A stretch of DNA of 64,000 bases from the NCBI RefSeq assembly GCF_902497775.2, contig NZ_OZ024668.1, forward strand, positions 457,826 to 521,825, read 5' to 3'. Under the pieces are notes generated by a model. The model was given only the letters and a program-made list of their open reading frames with translations. It searched no databases and was not told the DNA's origin. The position numbers were made by a program, and so were the translations under genes. Each line of letters begins with the position of its first letter. Positions within the stretch are counted from its first letter, which is position 1. Source of the DNA: Pseudomonas fluorescens (GTDB taxonomy: Bacteria; Pseudomonadota; Gammaproteobacteria; Pseudomonadales; Pseudomonadaceae). Shown here in pieces: positions 14,362 through 24,554 of this stretch.

Positions 14362-15621
14362 ATGGCAAATGCGCATAGCGGCAAAATGATCGTCGGGCTG
14401 GATATCGGCACCTCCAAGGTCGTGGCACTGGTGGGTGAAGTCGCCGCCGACGGCACCCTGGAAATCGTCGGTATCGGCACTCACCCATCGCGCGGGCTGA
14501 AGAAGGGCGTGGTGGTCAATATCGAGTCCACCGTACAGTCGATCCAGCGTGCGGTCGAAGAGGCCCAACTGATGGCTGGCTGCCGGATTCACTCGGCATT
14601 CGTCGGTGTCGCCGGCAATCACATCCGCAGCCTGAACTCCCACGGCATCGTCGCCATCCGCGACCGTGAAGTCAGCGCGGCCGACCTTGAGCGCGTGCTC
14701 GACGCCGCCCAGGCCGTGGCCATTCCTGCCGACCAACGGGTCCTGCACACCCTGCCGCAGGACTACGTGATCGACAACCAGGAAGGTGTGCGCGAGCCGC
14801 TGGGCATGTCCGGCGTGCGTCTGGAAGCCAAGGTCCACGTGGTCACCTGCGCCGTCAATGCCGCGCAGAACATCGAGAAGTGCGTACGCCGCTGCGGTCT
14901 GGAAATCGACGACATCATTCTCGAGCAGCTGGCCTCGGCCTACTCGGTGCTGACCGATGACGAGAAAGAGCTGGGCGTGTGCCTGGTCGACATCGGCGGC
15001 GGCACCACCGACATCGCCATCTTCACCGAAGGCGCGATCCGCCACACCGCTGTGATCCCGATTGCCGGCGACCAGGTGACCAACGACATCGCCATGGCCC
15101 TGCGTACGCCAACCCAGTACGCCGAAGAGATCAAGATCCGTTACGCCTGCGCCCTGGCCAAACTGGCCGGTGCCGGTGAAACCATCAAGGTGCCGAGCGT
15201 CGGCGACCGTCCGCCGCGCGAACTGTCGCGCCAGGCCCTGGCCGAAGTGGTCGAGCCGCGTTACGACGAACTCTTCACCCTGATCCAGGCCGAACTGCGT
15301 CGCAGCGGCTACGAAGACCTGGTACCGGCGGGCATCGTCCTGACCGGCGGTACCTCGAAAATGGAAGGCGCGGTAGAACTTGCCGAGGAAATCTTCCACA
15401 TGCCGGTACGCCTGGGCGTGCCGCACAGTGTTCGCGGCCTTAGCGATGTGGTGCGCAACCCGATCTATTCCACCGGTGTGGGCCTTTTGACCTACGGCCT
15501 GCAGAAGCAGTCCGACGGTTTGACCCTGACCGGTATCAGCAGCAGCAACAACGGCTATGGCGATGAACCGAAGGCTCCAGCGTTTGAACGCTTCAAACGT
15601 TGGGTCCAGGGCAACTTTTAA
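14362..15621 (+). CDS. ftsA: Cell division protein FtsA
   Basis: FtsA is the actin-like ATPase that tethers FtsZ to the membrane and recruits later divisome proteins. The 419-residue protein has the phosphate-1 motif VGLDIGTSKV, phosphate-2 VDIGGGTTD and the adenosine motif GIVLTGGTSKMEG. The C-terminal amphipathic membrane-targeting helix (FERFKRWVQGNF) is present. GAGAGAGGCAGG upstream supplies a ribosome site. Confidence 0.97.
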   Translation: MANAHSGKMIVGLDIGTSKVVALVGEVAADGTLEIVGIGTHPSRGLKKGVVVNIESTVQSIQRAVEEAQLMAGCRIHSAFVGVAGNHIRSLNSHGIVAIRDREVSAADLERVLDAAQAVAIPADQRVLHTLPQDYVIDNQEGVREPLGMSGVRLEAKVHVVTCAVNAAQNIEKCVRRCGLEIDDIILEQLASAYSVLTDDEKELGVCLVDIGGGTTDIAIFTEGAIRHTAVIPIAGDQVTNDIAMALRTPTQYAEEIKIRYACALAKLAGAGETIKVPSVGDRPPRELSRQALAEVVEPRYDELFTLIQAELRRSGYEDLVPAGIVLTGGTSKMEGAVELAEEIFHMPVRLGVPHSVRGLSDVVRNPIYSTGVGLLTYGLQKQSDGLTLTGISSSNNGYGDEPKAPAFERFKRWVQGNF

Positions 15622-15678
15622 AGTTTCAAAGCAGTAGTAGTAGGCGCAAAAAACTAGAGAACTGTAAGGAGAGGGAAA

Positions 15679-16869
15679 ATGTTCGAGCTCGTAGACAACG
15701 TCCCGCAAAGTCCGGTCATCAAAGTGATCGGCGTCGGTGGCGGCGGTGGCAACGCCGTCAATCACATGGTCAAGAGCAACATCGAAGGCGTCGAATTCAT
15801 CTGCGCCAACACTGATGCTCAAGCGCTGAAAAACATCGGCGCGCGCACCATCCTGCAACTGGGGACCGGCGTGACCAAGGGCCTGGGTGCCGGTGCCAAT
15901 CCGGAAGTCGGCCGTCAGGCCGCGCTGGAAGACCGTGAGCGCATTGCCGAAGTGCTGCAAGGCACCAACATGGTGTTCATCACCACCGGCATGGGCGGCG
16001 GTACCGGTACCGGTGCGGCGCCAATCATCGCCGAAGTGGCCAAGGAGCTGGGCATCCTCACCGTTGCCGTGGTCACCCGGCCGTTCCCGTTCGAAGGCCG
16101 CAAGCGCATGCAGATTGCCGACGAGGGCATCCGTGCACTGGCTGACAGCGTCGATTCGCTGATCACCATCCCCAACGAGAAGCTGCTGACCATCCTCGGC
16201 AAGGACGCAAGCCTGCTGTCGGCTTTCGCCAAGGCTGACGACGTATTGGCCGGTGCCGTTCGCGGTATCTCCGACATCATCAAGCGTCCGGGCATGATCA
16301 ACGTCGACTTCGCCGACGTGCGTACCGTGATGAGCGAGATGGGCATGGCCATGATGGGGACCGGCTGCGCCAGCGGTCCTAACCGTGCACGTGAAGCGAC
16401 TGAGGCAGCGATCCGTAACCCGCTGCTCGAAGACGTCAACCTGCAGGGCGCTCGCGGCATCCTGGTCAACATCACCGCAGGTCCTGACCTGTCGCTGGGC
16501 GAATACTCGGACGTCGGCAGCATCATCGAAGCCTTCGCTTCCGATCACGCTATGGTCAAGGTCGGTACTGTTATCGATCCGGATATGCGCGATGAGCTGC
16601 ACGTTACCGTGGTTGCCACTGGCCTGGGTGCGAAAATCGAGAAGCCGGTCAAGGTTATCGACAACACCATGCAGACCGCTGCGGCGCAAACCCCGGCACC
16701 GGCCCCTGTACGCAACGAGCAGTCTTCGGTGAACTACCGTGACCTGGAGCGTCCGACCGTGATGCGCAACCAGGCTCACGCCGGTGCTGCCGCTGCTGCA
16801 AAACTTAATCCACAAGACGATCTGGACTACCTGGACATCCCGGCATTCCTGCGTCGTCAGGCCGATTAA
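15679..16869 (+). CDS. ftsZ: Cell division protein FtsZ
   Basis: FtsZ is the tubulin-like GTPase that forms the Z ring. The 396-residue protein has the GTP-binding core with the tubulin signature GGGTGTGAAP, the T7-loop region NVDFADV, a variable linker rich in A and P (about 335-380) and the C-terminal peptide DYLDIPAFLRRQAD that binds FtsA and ZipA. The 57-bp gap after ftsA has a strong AAGGAGAGGG ribosome site, in keeping with higher FtsZ synthesis. The linker DNA at 16705-16722 is identical to an 18-nt stretch in secA. Confidence 0.98.
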   Translation: MFELVDNVPQSPVIKVIGVGGGGGNAVNHMVKSNIEGVEFICANTDAQALKNIGARTILQLGTGVTKGLGAGANPEVGRQAALEDRERIAEVLQGTNMVFITTGMGGGTGTGAAPIIAEVAKELGILTVAVVTRPFPFEGRKRMQIADEGIRALADSVDSLITIPNEKLLTILGKDASLLSAFAKADDVLAGAVRGISDIIKRPGMINVDFADVRTVMSEMGMAMMGTGCASGPNRAREATEAAIRNPLLEDVNLQGARGILVNITAGPDLSLGEYSDVGSIIEAFASDHAMVKVGTVIDPDMRDELHVTVVATGLGAKIEKPVKVIDNTMQTAAAQTPAPAPVRNEQSSVNYRDLERPTVMRNQAHAGAAAAAKLNPQDDLDYLDIPAFLRRQAD

Positions 16870-16900
16870 TGAAATTTATCAGGGGTATAAGGGTGATTGG

Positions 16901-16929
16901 TGTTCAGCAAAGGCCGGGTCTGGTATTAT
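16901..16929 (+). promoter_or_regulatory. Candidate lpxC promoter
   Basis: An extended -10 (TG-G-TATTAT, 16921-16929) lies 17 nt after a weak -35, TGTTCA (16901-16906), about 50 nt before lpxC. This would allow lpxC to be expressed separately from ftsZ. No terminator is visible between ftsZ and lpxC, so readthrough is also expected. Confidence 0.5.
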
Positions 16930-16945
16930 CCTCAGCCTTTGTTGA

Positions 16946-17893
<948 letters not shown>

Positions 17894-17923
17894 GTACGAA
17901 CACTCTCTTCTTTAGTTTTTTTG

Positions 17924-17947
17924 GGCCACCTTCGGGTGGCCTTTTTT
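17924..17947 (+). terminator. Intrinsic terminator of the dcw-lpxC cluster
   Basis: A 7-bp perfect stem (GGCCACC/GGTGGCC) with a TTCG loop is followed by six T residues. It works in the plus direction only, as the minus direction lacks a T-tract. Confidence 0.9.
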
Positions 17948-17970
17948 ATTGGGCGGCTGCGGGGTTCTCT

Positions 17971-17993
17971 GTAGGAGCGGGCTTGCCCCGCGA
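17971..17993 (+). repeat. Single REP unit
   Basis: GTAGGAGCGGGCTTGCCCCG followed by CGA is a solitary REP unit between the convergent lpxC and dciA genes. The same unit occurs as inverted pairs elsewhere in the window. A degenerate GCTCCTAC sits about 35 bp downstream in the opposite sense. Confidence 0.85.
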
Positions 17994-18029
17994 TAGCGGT
18001 TTTGTTTCAGACGCATCGCACCGCTGCTC

Positions 18030-18491
18030 CTACTCGGGATCCTTGTCCCGCGCATGGCTGGCCAGCCGCTCCAGCGCTGCGCGCAACTTCGGATCGCTGA
18101 TTCCTTCAGCCGTTGCCTGGATGCTCTCGGCCGCCCGGGTCGACAGATCGGCGGTATGGCCTGCGGCGCGGCTCTGGGTGGTTGGCGGTTGCACCTTGAA
18201 CTGGATCCGGGTCAGGCTGGCAAAGGCCTCGAGGGTCTGTAGCTGGCGTTGCAGGCGTTTTTGCTGGTAACGCAGGCGGGTGGCCCAGTGGCCATCGGTG
18301 ACGATCAGCAGCAGCGTGCCTTCGCGCCAGGAGGCGAGATGACAATGCTCGCGAGCCGCTGGCTGCAATTGGCTATCCAGCAGCTTCTGCAGATGCGCCA
18401 GGCGCTGGGCATGGTTGAACAGGGCTTTGAGCGGCCGGGCTTCGCGCAGAAGAACAGCGGGGGCGCGAGCGGGCGAAGGTCGAAAAGCCAT
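18030..18491 (-). CDS. dciA: DciA-like replicative helicase-associated protein (DUF721)
   Basis: This 153-residue protein matches the DUF721/DciA family in size, in its basic N-terminal part and in the core ILTVDGHWATRLRYQQ-like segment (here LLLIVTDGHWATRLRYQQKR). DciA is the helicase loader/operator used by bacteria lacking DnaC and has been studied in Pseudomonas. Location between lpxC and secA is the usual Pseudomonas context. The C-terminal third is low-complexity and charged. The family is variable, so the assignment relies on the core motif and synteny. Confidence 0.8.
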   Translation of the reverse strand: MAFRPSPARAPAVLLREARPLKALFNHAQRLAHLQKLLDSQLQPAAREHCHLASWREGTLLLIVTDGHWATRLRYQQKRLQRQLQTLEAFASLTRIQFKVQPPTTQSRAAGHTADLSTRAAESIQATAEGISDPKLRAALERLASHARDKDPE

Positions 18492-18587
18492 GAAGGGACA
18501 CCTGAAGTTACAGAGCTGCCATCTTAGCAGATCGCCCGGGACAGGCCTTGTTTGGGCTGCAAGGGCAAAACTTCATGTTGCAATGGG

Positions 18588-18615
18588 TTGAAGTTGGCGA
18601 AAAAGGCCTTATTTT
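18588..18615 (+). promoter_or_regulatory. Possible secA promoter
   Basis: TTGAAG (18588-18593) and TATTTT (18610-18615) are separated by 16 nt. A second possible -10, TAGAAT (18686-18691), has no good -35. The 283-bp gap between dciA and secA holds no gene that I can support, and no SecM-like protein is visible. Confidence 0.35.
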
Positions 18616-18774
18616 AACCAAGCCCCGTCAAAGCGCTGTGCCAGCATCGTGGAAATCCGCCACTTTCCTCACCATCGTTTCCGGGTAGAATGCTCGTTCG
18701 CATGCGGCCATTAGGGCTGCACGGGCGACTTACGGGGCCGCCCTCCATCCCCACGTGTGGAAGATCCTGCCGAT

Positions 18775-21507
18775 ATGTTTGCGCCTTTGTTAAAAAAACT
18801 TTTTGGAAGCAAGAACGAGCGTGAAGTCAAACGCATGCTCAAGACGGTACAGATCGTCAATGCCTTCGAAGAGCAGATGGTGGCCCTCTCGGATGAGCAG
18901 CTGCGCGCCAAGACCGCAGAGTTCAAAGAGCGCCTGGCCAAAGGCGAGACCCTCGACCAACTGTTGCCTGAAGCCTTCGCGGTTGCCCGTGAAGCGGGCA
19001 AGCGGGTCATGGGCATGCGTCACTTCGATGTGCAGCTGATCGGCGGCATGACCTTGCACGAAGGCATGATCGCAGAAATGCGTACCGGTGAAGGCAAGAC
19101 CTTGGTCGCAACCCTGGGCGTGTACCTCAATGCCTTGTCGGGCAAAGGCGTGCACGTGGTCACGGTGAACGACTACCTGGCCCGCCGCGACGCCAACTGG
19201 ATGCGTCCGCTGTACGAATTCCTCGGCCTGACCGTCGGTGTCGTCACACCGTTCCAGCCGCCGGAAGAGAAGCGCATCGCCTATGCTGCCGACATCACCT
19301 ACGGCACCAACAACGAATTCGGATTCGACTACCTGCGCGACAACATGGCCTTCAGCATGGAAGAGAAATTCCAGCGCGAGCTGAATTTCGCCGTGATCGA
19401 CGAAGTCGACTCCATCCTGATCGACGAAGCCCGTACACCGCTGATCATCTCCGGCCAGGCCGAAGACAGCTCCAAGCTGTACATCGAGATCAACAAGCTG
19501 ATCCCGCGCCTCAAGCAGCACATCGAGGAAGTCGAGGGCCAGGTTACCCAGGAAGGCCATTACAGCATCGACGAGAAGAGCCGTCAGGTTGAACTCAACG
19601 AAGCCGGTCACCAGTTCATCGAAGAGATGCTCACCCAGGTCGGCCTGCTGGCCGAGGGCGAGAGCCTCTACTCGGCGCACAACCTGGGCCTGCTGACCCA
19701 CGTCTACGCCGGCCTGCGCGCGCACAAGCTGTTCCATCGCAACATCGAGTACATCGTCCAGGACGGCCAGATCCTGCTGATCGACGAACACACCGGCCGT
19801 ACCATGCCGGGCCGTCGTCTGTCCGAAGGCCTGCACCAGGCGATCGAAGCGAAAGAGAACCTGAACATCCAGGCCGAGAGCCAGACCCTGGCGTCGACCA
19901 CCTTCCAGAACTACTTCCGCCTGTACAACAAGCTGTCCGGCATGACCGGTACCGCCGACACCGAAGCGTTCGAGTTCCAGTCGATCTACGGCCTCAACGT
20001 GATGGTGATCCCGCCGAACAAGCCGTTGGCCCGCAAGGACTTCAACGACCTGGTGTACCTGACCGCCGACGAGAAGTACCAGGCGATCATTGCCGACATC
20101 AAGGAAAGCATGACCCAGGGTCGTCCGGTCCTGGTGGGTACTGCGACCATCGAAACCTCCGAGCACATGTCCAATCTGCTGCAGAAGGAAGGTATCGATC
20201 ACAAGGTCCTCAACGCCAAGTACCACGAAAAAGAAGCCGAGATCATTGCCCAGGCCGGTCGCCCGGGTGCGCTGACCATCGCCACCAACATGGCCGGTCG
20301 CGGTACCGACATCCTCCTGGGCGGTAACTGGGAAGTCGAAGTCGCCGCCATGGAGAGCCCGACCCCTGAGCAGATCGCGCAGATCAAGGCCGACTGGCAG
20401 AAGCGTCACCAGCAGGTGATCGAGTCCGGTGGCCTGCACGTGATCGCTTCCGAGCGTCACGAATCGCGCCGTATCGACAACCAGCTGCGTGGCCGTTCCG
20501 GCCGTCAGGGCGACCCGGGTTCGAGCCGCTTCTACCTGTCGCTGGAAGACAGCCTGATGCGTATCTTCGCCTCTGACCGGGTGAAGAACTTCATGAAGGC
20601 GCTGGGCATGCAGTCCGGTGAGGCCATCGAGCACCGCATGGTCACCAACGCCATCGAAAAAGCCCAGCGCAAGGTCGAAGGTCGCAACTTCGACATTCGC
20701 AAACAGCTGCTGGAATTCGACGACGTCGCCAACGAACAACGTAAAGTCATCTACCACATGCGTAACAGCCTGCTGGCAGCCGACAACATTGGCGACACCA
20801 TCGCCGACTTCCGCCAGGAAGTGCTCGACGCCACCGTCGCCCAGCACATTCCGCCACAGTCGCTGCCCGAGCAGTGGGACGTAGCCGGCCTGGAAGGGGC
20901 CCTGGCCAGCGATTTCGGGGTCAAGCTGCCGATCCAGCAATGGCTCGACGAAGACGACCACCTGTACGAAGAAACCCTGCGCGCCAAGCTCATGACCGAG
21001 TTGCTGGCGGCCTACAACGAGAAGGAAGAGCAGGCCAGCGCCGAAGCCCTGCGCACCTTCGAGAAGCAGATCCTGCTGCGTGTACTGGACGACCTGTGGA
21101 AAGACCACCTGTCGACCATGGACCACCTGCGTCACGGTATCCACCTGCGCGGCTATGCGCAGAAGAACCCGAAGCAGGAGTACAAGCGCGAGTCGTTCAA
21201 CCTGTTCCAGGAACTGCTCGATTCGATCAAGCGCGACACCATCCGCGTGCTCTCGCACGTTCAGGTGCGCCGCGAAGATCCGGTCGAGGAAGAAGCCCGT
21301 CTGCGCCGCGAAGCCGAAGAACTGGCCGCACGCATGCAGTTCCAGCACGCCGAGGCCCCTGGCCTGGAAGCGCAGCCGCAGGAAGAGGGCGCTGACGTTG
21401 CCGTGGCCACCGCGCCTGTACGCAACGAGCAGAAGCTGGGCCGCAACGAGCCATGCTGGTGCGGTTCGGGCAAGAAGTTCAAGCAGTGCCACGGCAAGAT
21501 CGACTGA
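18775..21507 (+). CDS. secA: Preprotein translocase ATPase SecA
   Basis: SecA is the motor that pushes unfolded preproteins through SecYEG. The 910-residue protein shows Walker A ([11 protein letters not shown], near residue 105), the DEVD Walker [11 protein letters not shown], the [14 protein letters not shown] helicase motif and [11 protein letters not shown]. The zinc-binding C-terminus [14 protein letters not shown], which contacts SecB and phospholipids, is intact. The start is ATG 18775 ([11 protein letters not shown]), not the earlier in-frame codon at 18757. The ribosome site is weak. Confidence 0.98.
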   Translation: MFAPLLKKLFGSKNEREVKRMLKTVQIVNAFEEQMVALSDEQLRAKTAEFKERLAKGETLDQLLPEAFAVAREAGKRVMGMRHFDVQLIGGMTLHEGMIAEMRTGEGKTLVATLGVYLNALSGKGVHVVTVNDYLARRDANWMRPLYEFLGLTVGVVTPFQPPEEKRIAYAADITYGTNNEFGFDYLRDNMAFSMEEKFQRELNFAVIDEVDSILIDEARTPLIISGQAEDSSKLYIEINKLIPRLKQHIEEVEGQVTQEGHYSIDEKSRQVELNEAGHQFIEEMLTQVGLLAEGESLYSAHNLGLLTHVYAGLRAHKLFHRNIEYIVQDGQILLIDEHTGRTMPGRRLSEGLHQAIEAKENLNIQAESQTLASTTFQNYFRLYNKLSGMTGTADTEAFEFQSIYGLNVMVIPPNKPLARKDFNDLVYLTADEKYQAIIADIKESMTQGRPVLVGTATIETSEHMSNLLQKEGIDHKVLNAKYHEKEAEIIAQAGRPGALTIATNMAGRGTDILLGGNWEVEVAAMESPTPEQIAQIKADWQKRHQQVIESGGLHVIASERHESRRIDNQLRGRSGRQGDPGSSRFYLSLEDSLMRIFASDRVKNFMKALGMQSGEAIEHRMVTNAIEKAQRKVEGRNFDIRKQLLEFDDVANEQRKVIYHMRNSLLAADNIGDTIADFRQEVLDATVAQHIPPQSLPEQWDVAGLEGALASDFGVKLPIQQWLDEDDHLYEETLRAKLMTELLAAYNEKEEQASAEALRTFEKQILLRVLDDLWKDHLSTMDHLRHGIHLRGYAQKNPKQEYKRESFNLFQELLDSIKRDTIRVLSHVQVRREDPVEEEARLRREAEELAARMQFQHAEAPGLEAQPQEEGADVAVATAPVRNEQKLGRNEPCWCGSGKKFKQCHGKID

Positions 21508-21545
21508 TCACACCGTCGTTGCACCTCGCTGACATCTGAACACCG

Positions 21546-21580
21546 CGCCGCGACTGGTCCTCACCGTCGCGGCGTTGTTC
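21546..21580 (+). terminator. Possible secA terminator
   Basis: A perfect 9-bp stem CGCCGCGAC/GTCGCGGCG with an 11-nt loop begins 38 bp after the secA stop. Only a poor T-tract (TTGTTC) follows, so termination may be partial or the hairpin may act in 3'-end protection. Confidence 0.45.
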
Positions 21581-21633
21581 CATCTCAAGCGCCGGTAATC
21601 TCGACCCGGTGCATTTTTTCTAGGAGCGCTTTC

Positions 21634-22851
21634 ATGGCTGTTGGTCTTGGTCCTTTGCCAACGTTGCACCCGGTTCCAGGTTTTGAACTCGGCATCGCCT
21701 CTGCGGGCATCAAGCGCCCTGGGCGCAAGGACGTGGTGGTGATGCGCTGCGCCGAAGGCTCCAGCGTCGCCGGCGTGTTCACCCTGAACGCCTTCTGCGC
21801 CGCCCCGGTGATCCTCGCCAAGCAGCGCGTACAGGGCACCGTGCGCTACCTGCTGACCAACACCGGCAACGCCAACGCCGGCACCGGCGCGCCGGGCTTG
21901 GCTGCGGCCGAGCGCACCTGCGCCAAGCTGGCCGAGCTGACTGGCGTCGATGCCAGCGCCGTGCTGCCATTCTCCACCGGCGTGATCGGTGAGCCGCTGC
22001 CGGTCGAGAAGATCGAAGGCGCCCTGCAGGCTGCCCTGGATGACCTGTCGGAAAACAACTGGGCCGCTGCCGCTACCGGCATCATGACCACCGACACCCT
22101 GCCAAAAGGCGCCAGCCGCCAGTTCCAGCACGACGGCGTGACCATTACCGTCACCGGCATCAGCAAGGGTGCAGGCATGATTCGCCCGAACATGGCGACC
22201 ATGCTCGGTTACATCGCCACCGACGCCAAGGTGGCCCCGGCGGTGCTCAAGGACCTGATCCTCGACGGCGCCAACAAGTCGTTCAACCGCATCACCATCG
22301 ACGGCGACACCTCGACCAACGACTGCTGCATGTTGATTGCCACCGGCAAGGCCGACGTCGCCGAAGTCACCGAAGCCAGCGGCCCGCTGTTTGAAGCGCT
22401 GAAAAAAGCCGTGTTCGACGTGTGTATGGAAGTGGCCCAGGCCATCGTCCGTGACGGCGAAGGCGCGACCAAGTTCGTCACCGTTGAAGTCAACGGCGGC
22501 GGCAATCATCAAGAGTGCCTGGATGTCGGCTACGCCGTGGCCCACTCGCCGCTGATCAAGACCGCGCTGTTCGCCTCCGACCCGAACTGGGGCCGGATCC
22601 TTGCTGCCGTTGGCCGTGCCGGTGTGCCGGACCTGGACGTCAGCCTGATCGACGTGTACCTGGGTGATGTGTGTATCGCCAGCAAGGGCGGGCGCAGCGC
22701 CAGCTACACCGAAGCCCAGGGCTCGGCGGTCATGGCCCGGGAAGAGATCACCATCCGTATCGAGCTGGGCCGTGGCCAGTGCAGCGAAACCATCTGGACC
22801 ACTGACCTGTCCCACGAGTACGTGAAAATCAACGCCGAATACCGTACCTAA
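21634..22851 (+). CDS. argJ: Bifunctional ornithine acetyltransferase / N-acetylglutamate synthase ArgJ
   Basis: ArgJ recycles the acetyl group between N-acetylornithine and glutamate in arginine synthesis. It is an N-terminal-nucleophile protein that cleaves itself into two chains. The cleavage motif [16 protein letters not shown] is intact, with nucleophile Thr189. The 405-residue length is normal. AGGAG lies 8 nt before ATG 21634. Whether it is bifunctional or monofunctional cannot be decided from the sequence alone. Confidence 0.96.
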   Translation: MAVGLGPLPTLHPVPGFELGIASAGIKRPGRKDVVVMRCAEGSSVAGVFTLNAFCAAPVILAKQRVQGTVRYLLTNTGNANAGTGAPGLAAAERTCAKLAELTGVDASAVLPFSTGVIGEPLPVEKIEGALQAALDDLSENNWAAAATGIMTTDTLPKGASRQFQHDGVTITVTGISKGAGMIRPNMATMLGYIATDAKVAPAVLKDLILDGANKSFNRITIDGDTSTNDCCMLIATGKADVAEVTEASGPLFEALKKAVFDVCMEVAQAIVRDGEGATKFVTVEVNGGGNHQECLDVGYAVAHSPLIKTALFASDPNWGRILAAVGRAGVPDLDVSLIDVYLGDVCIASKGGRSASYTEAQGSAVMAREEITIRIELGRGQCSETIWTTDLSHEYVKINAEYRT

Positions 22852-22856
22852 CCTCA

Positions 22857-22909
22857 TCGCGGGGCAAGCCCGCTCCTACAAAACCTGTAGGAGCGGGCTT
22901 GCCCCGCGA
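22857..22909. repeat. Inverted REP pair after argJ
   Basis: Two REP units in opposite orientation (22857-22879 and 22887-22909) form a near-perfect stem of about 23 bp with a 7-nt loop, between argJ and the glutathione transferase gene. It can fold as a transcript hairpin and could dampen readthrough. Confidence 0.9.
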
Positions 22910-22932
22910 AAAGTCCCTGACGGAGCTGAACC

Positions 22933-23565
22933 ATGAGCTACCACCTGATCATCGGCGACAAGCTGTATTCCTCCTGGTCGCTGCGCGCCGCCCTGGCCCT
23001 GGAGCTGGCCGGTGCTTCCTATGATGAAACCCTGATCAAACTCAACCAGGCCGATACCCGTCAGCGCCTGCTCGAGCATTCGCCCACCGGCAAAGTGCCG
23101 CTGCTCAAAAGCGAACACGGCGTAATTGCCGACTCCCTGGCGATCGCCGAGTACCTGGCCGAGCGTCATCCTCAAGCCAACCTCTGGCCCACCGACATCG
23201 CTGCCCGTGCCCAGGCCCGTTCAGCCTGCGCGCAGATGCACAGCGGCTTCTTCGCCCTGCGCGGCAACATGCCGTTCGACCTGTCCCGGGATCAAGCGCT
23301 GGAAACCATGCCGCTGGACGTGCAAGTCGACATCGACCGCATTGTCGCGCTCTGGTCCGAATGCCGCCTGGCAGCCAAAGAGGCCGGCCCGTACCTGTTC
23401 GGCAGCCTGAGCCTGGCCGACGCCTTCTTTGCCCCGATCGCCGTGCGCCTGCGCACCTACCGGGTTGAAGTACCGGCAGACGCGGCGGCTTATATCGAAA
23501 CCATCTACCAGTGGCCAGCCTTCCAGGCCTGGCAAAAAGCTGGCCTGGCGGAGCGTGAAGGGTGA
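22933..23565 (+). CDS. Glutathione S-transferase family protein
   Basis: The 210-residue protein has a thioredoxin-like N-terminal domain (YHLIIGDKLYSSWSLRAALAL; the SSWS serines are candidate catalytic residues, glutathione-binding PLLKSEHGVIADSLAIAEYL) and an all-helical C-terminal domain. It resembles serine-type GSTs of the YfcF/maleylacetoacetate isomerase kind. Substrate is unknown. It overlaps the downstream Nudix/ThiE gene by 4 bp, so the two are co-translated and may both be housekeeping detoxifiers, which is an inference. Confidence 0.9.
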   Translation: MSYHLIIGDKLYSSWSLRAALALELAGASYDETLIKLNQADTRQRLLEHSPTGKVPLLKSEHGVIADSLAIAEYLAERHPQANLWPTDIAARAQARSACAQMHSGFFALRGNMPFDLSRDQALETMPLDVQVDIDRIVALWSECRLAAKEAGPYLFGSLSLADAFFAPIAVRLRTYRVEVPADAAAYIETIYQWPAFQAWQKAGLAEREG

Positions 23566-24506
23566 AACGTGTACATGTAGCCGCCGCGGTCATCCGTAGC
23601 AGCGACGGGCGCATCCTGATTGCCCGCCGAGCTGACAGCCAGCATCAGGGCGGCCTGTGGGAATTCCCCGGCGGCAAGGTCGAAGAGGGCGAAGCAGTCG
23701 AGTTGGCCCTGGCCCGTGAGCTGCAGGAAGAGCTGGGCATCGTCGTCACGGCAGCCCGGCCGCTGATCAAGGTCAAACACGATTACCCGGACAAGCAGGT
23801 GCTGCTGGATGTCTGGGAGGTCAACGGCTTTACTGGCGAGCCCCATGGCGCCGAAGGCCAGCCCCTGGCCTGGGTGAGCGCGCGGGAACTGGCGGATTAC
23901 GACTTCCCCGAAGCCAACCAGCCGATCGTCGCCGCCGCGCGTTTGCCGGCTGAATACCTGATCACCCCCGAAGGCCTGGAAGTCCCGCAGATGCTGCGTG
24001 GCATCCAGAAGGCCATTGCCGGCGGGATCAAGCTGGTGCAACTGCGGGCGCCGAACATGTACGACCCCAAGTACCGCGATGTCGCGGTGGATGCGGTCGG
24101 GCTGTGCGCCGGCAAGGCGCAACTGATGCTCAAGGGGCCGCTGGAGTGGCTGGGGGATTTCCCCGCGGCCGGTTGGCACCTGACCTCCGAGCAACTGCGC
24201 AAGTACGCCAGCAAAGGCCGGCCGTTCCCCAAGGAACGCTGGCTGGCGGCGTCTTGCCACAACGCTGAAGAACTGGCGTTGGCCGAGCAGATGGGCGTGG
24301 ATTTCGTCACCCTGTCGCCGGTGCAGGCGACCCAGACCCACCCGGATGCCGTGCCATTGGGCTGGGAGCAGGCGCAGCAACTGATCGACGGCTTCAACAA
24401 GCCGGTGTATCTGCTCGGTGGTGTGGGTGTTGCTGAGCGGGACAAGGCTTGGTTGAACGGGGCTCAAGGGGTAGCGGGGATCCGCGCGTTCTGGCCTGAG
24501 GTCTGA
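23562..24506 (+). CDS. Nudix hydrolase fused to a ThiE-like domain
   Basis: Residues 1-128 form a MutT-type Nudix hydrolase with a complete Nudix box (G38 x5 E44 x7 R52-E53-L-Q-E56-E57-L-G59). MutT proteins hydrolyse 8-oxo-dGTP to prevent A:T to C:G changes. Residues about 130-310 form a thiamine-phosphate-synthase-like barrel (LVQLRAPNM, FVTLSPVQATQTHP, YLLGGVGVAE). The barrel keeps the scaffold of ThiE but its role in this fusion is not established. This fusion is common in Pseudomonas and related proteobacteria. GTG start overlaps the GST stop. Confidence 0.9.
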   Translation: MKRVHVAAAVIRSSDGRILIARRADSQHQGGLWEFPGGKVEEGEAVELALARELQEELGIVVTAARPLIKVKHDYPDKQVLLDVWEVNGFTGEPHGAEGQPLAWVSARELADYDFPEANQPIVAAARLPAEYLITPEGLEVPQMLRGIQKAIAGGIKLVQLRAPNMYDPKYRDVAVDAVGLCAGKAQLMLKGPLEWLGDFPAAGWHLTSEQLRKYASKGRPFPKERWLAASCHNAEELALAEQMGVDFVTLSPVQATQTHPDAVPLGWEQAQQLIDGFNKPVYLLGGVGVAERDKAWLNGAQGVAGIRAFWPEV

Positions 24507-24510
24507 ACAA

Positions 24511-24547
24511 GGGCTGCGTTGCAGCCCATCGCTGGCAAGCCAGCGAT
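24511..24547. terminator. Double hairpin between convergent genes
   Basis: Two perfect palindromes are adjacent: GGGCTGC-GTT-GCAGCCC (24511-24527) and ATCGCTGGC-AA-GCCAGCGAT (24528-24547). They lie between the convergent Nudix/ThiE and adenosyltransferase genes. There is no clear T-tract. The second palindrome resembles another REP type known in Pseudomonas. The likely role is to block readthrough from both sides. Confidence 0.55.
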
Positions 24548-24554
24548 GAGGCCC

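Noticed and set aside
13492..16815. Very long minus-strand open frame opposite ftsQ-ftsA-ftsZ
   Set aside because: Mirror frame of GC-rich coding DNA. The plus-strand genes are unambiguous, and the antisense translation has no recognisable domain or ribosome site. The same holds for long frames opposite ftsI, secA, groEL and mexW.
18690..18824. 44-codon upstream frame overlapping the secA start, considered as a SecM-like leader
   Set aside because: No signal peptide, no arrest-like sequence, poor ribosome site, and a possible -10 box (TAGAAT) overlaps its ATG.
22857..22909. Repeated REP units considered as a CRISPR array or terminators
   Set aside because: Units are inverted pairs without regular spacers, scattered between genes. 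They lack T-tracts, so they are annotated as REP pairs.
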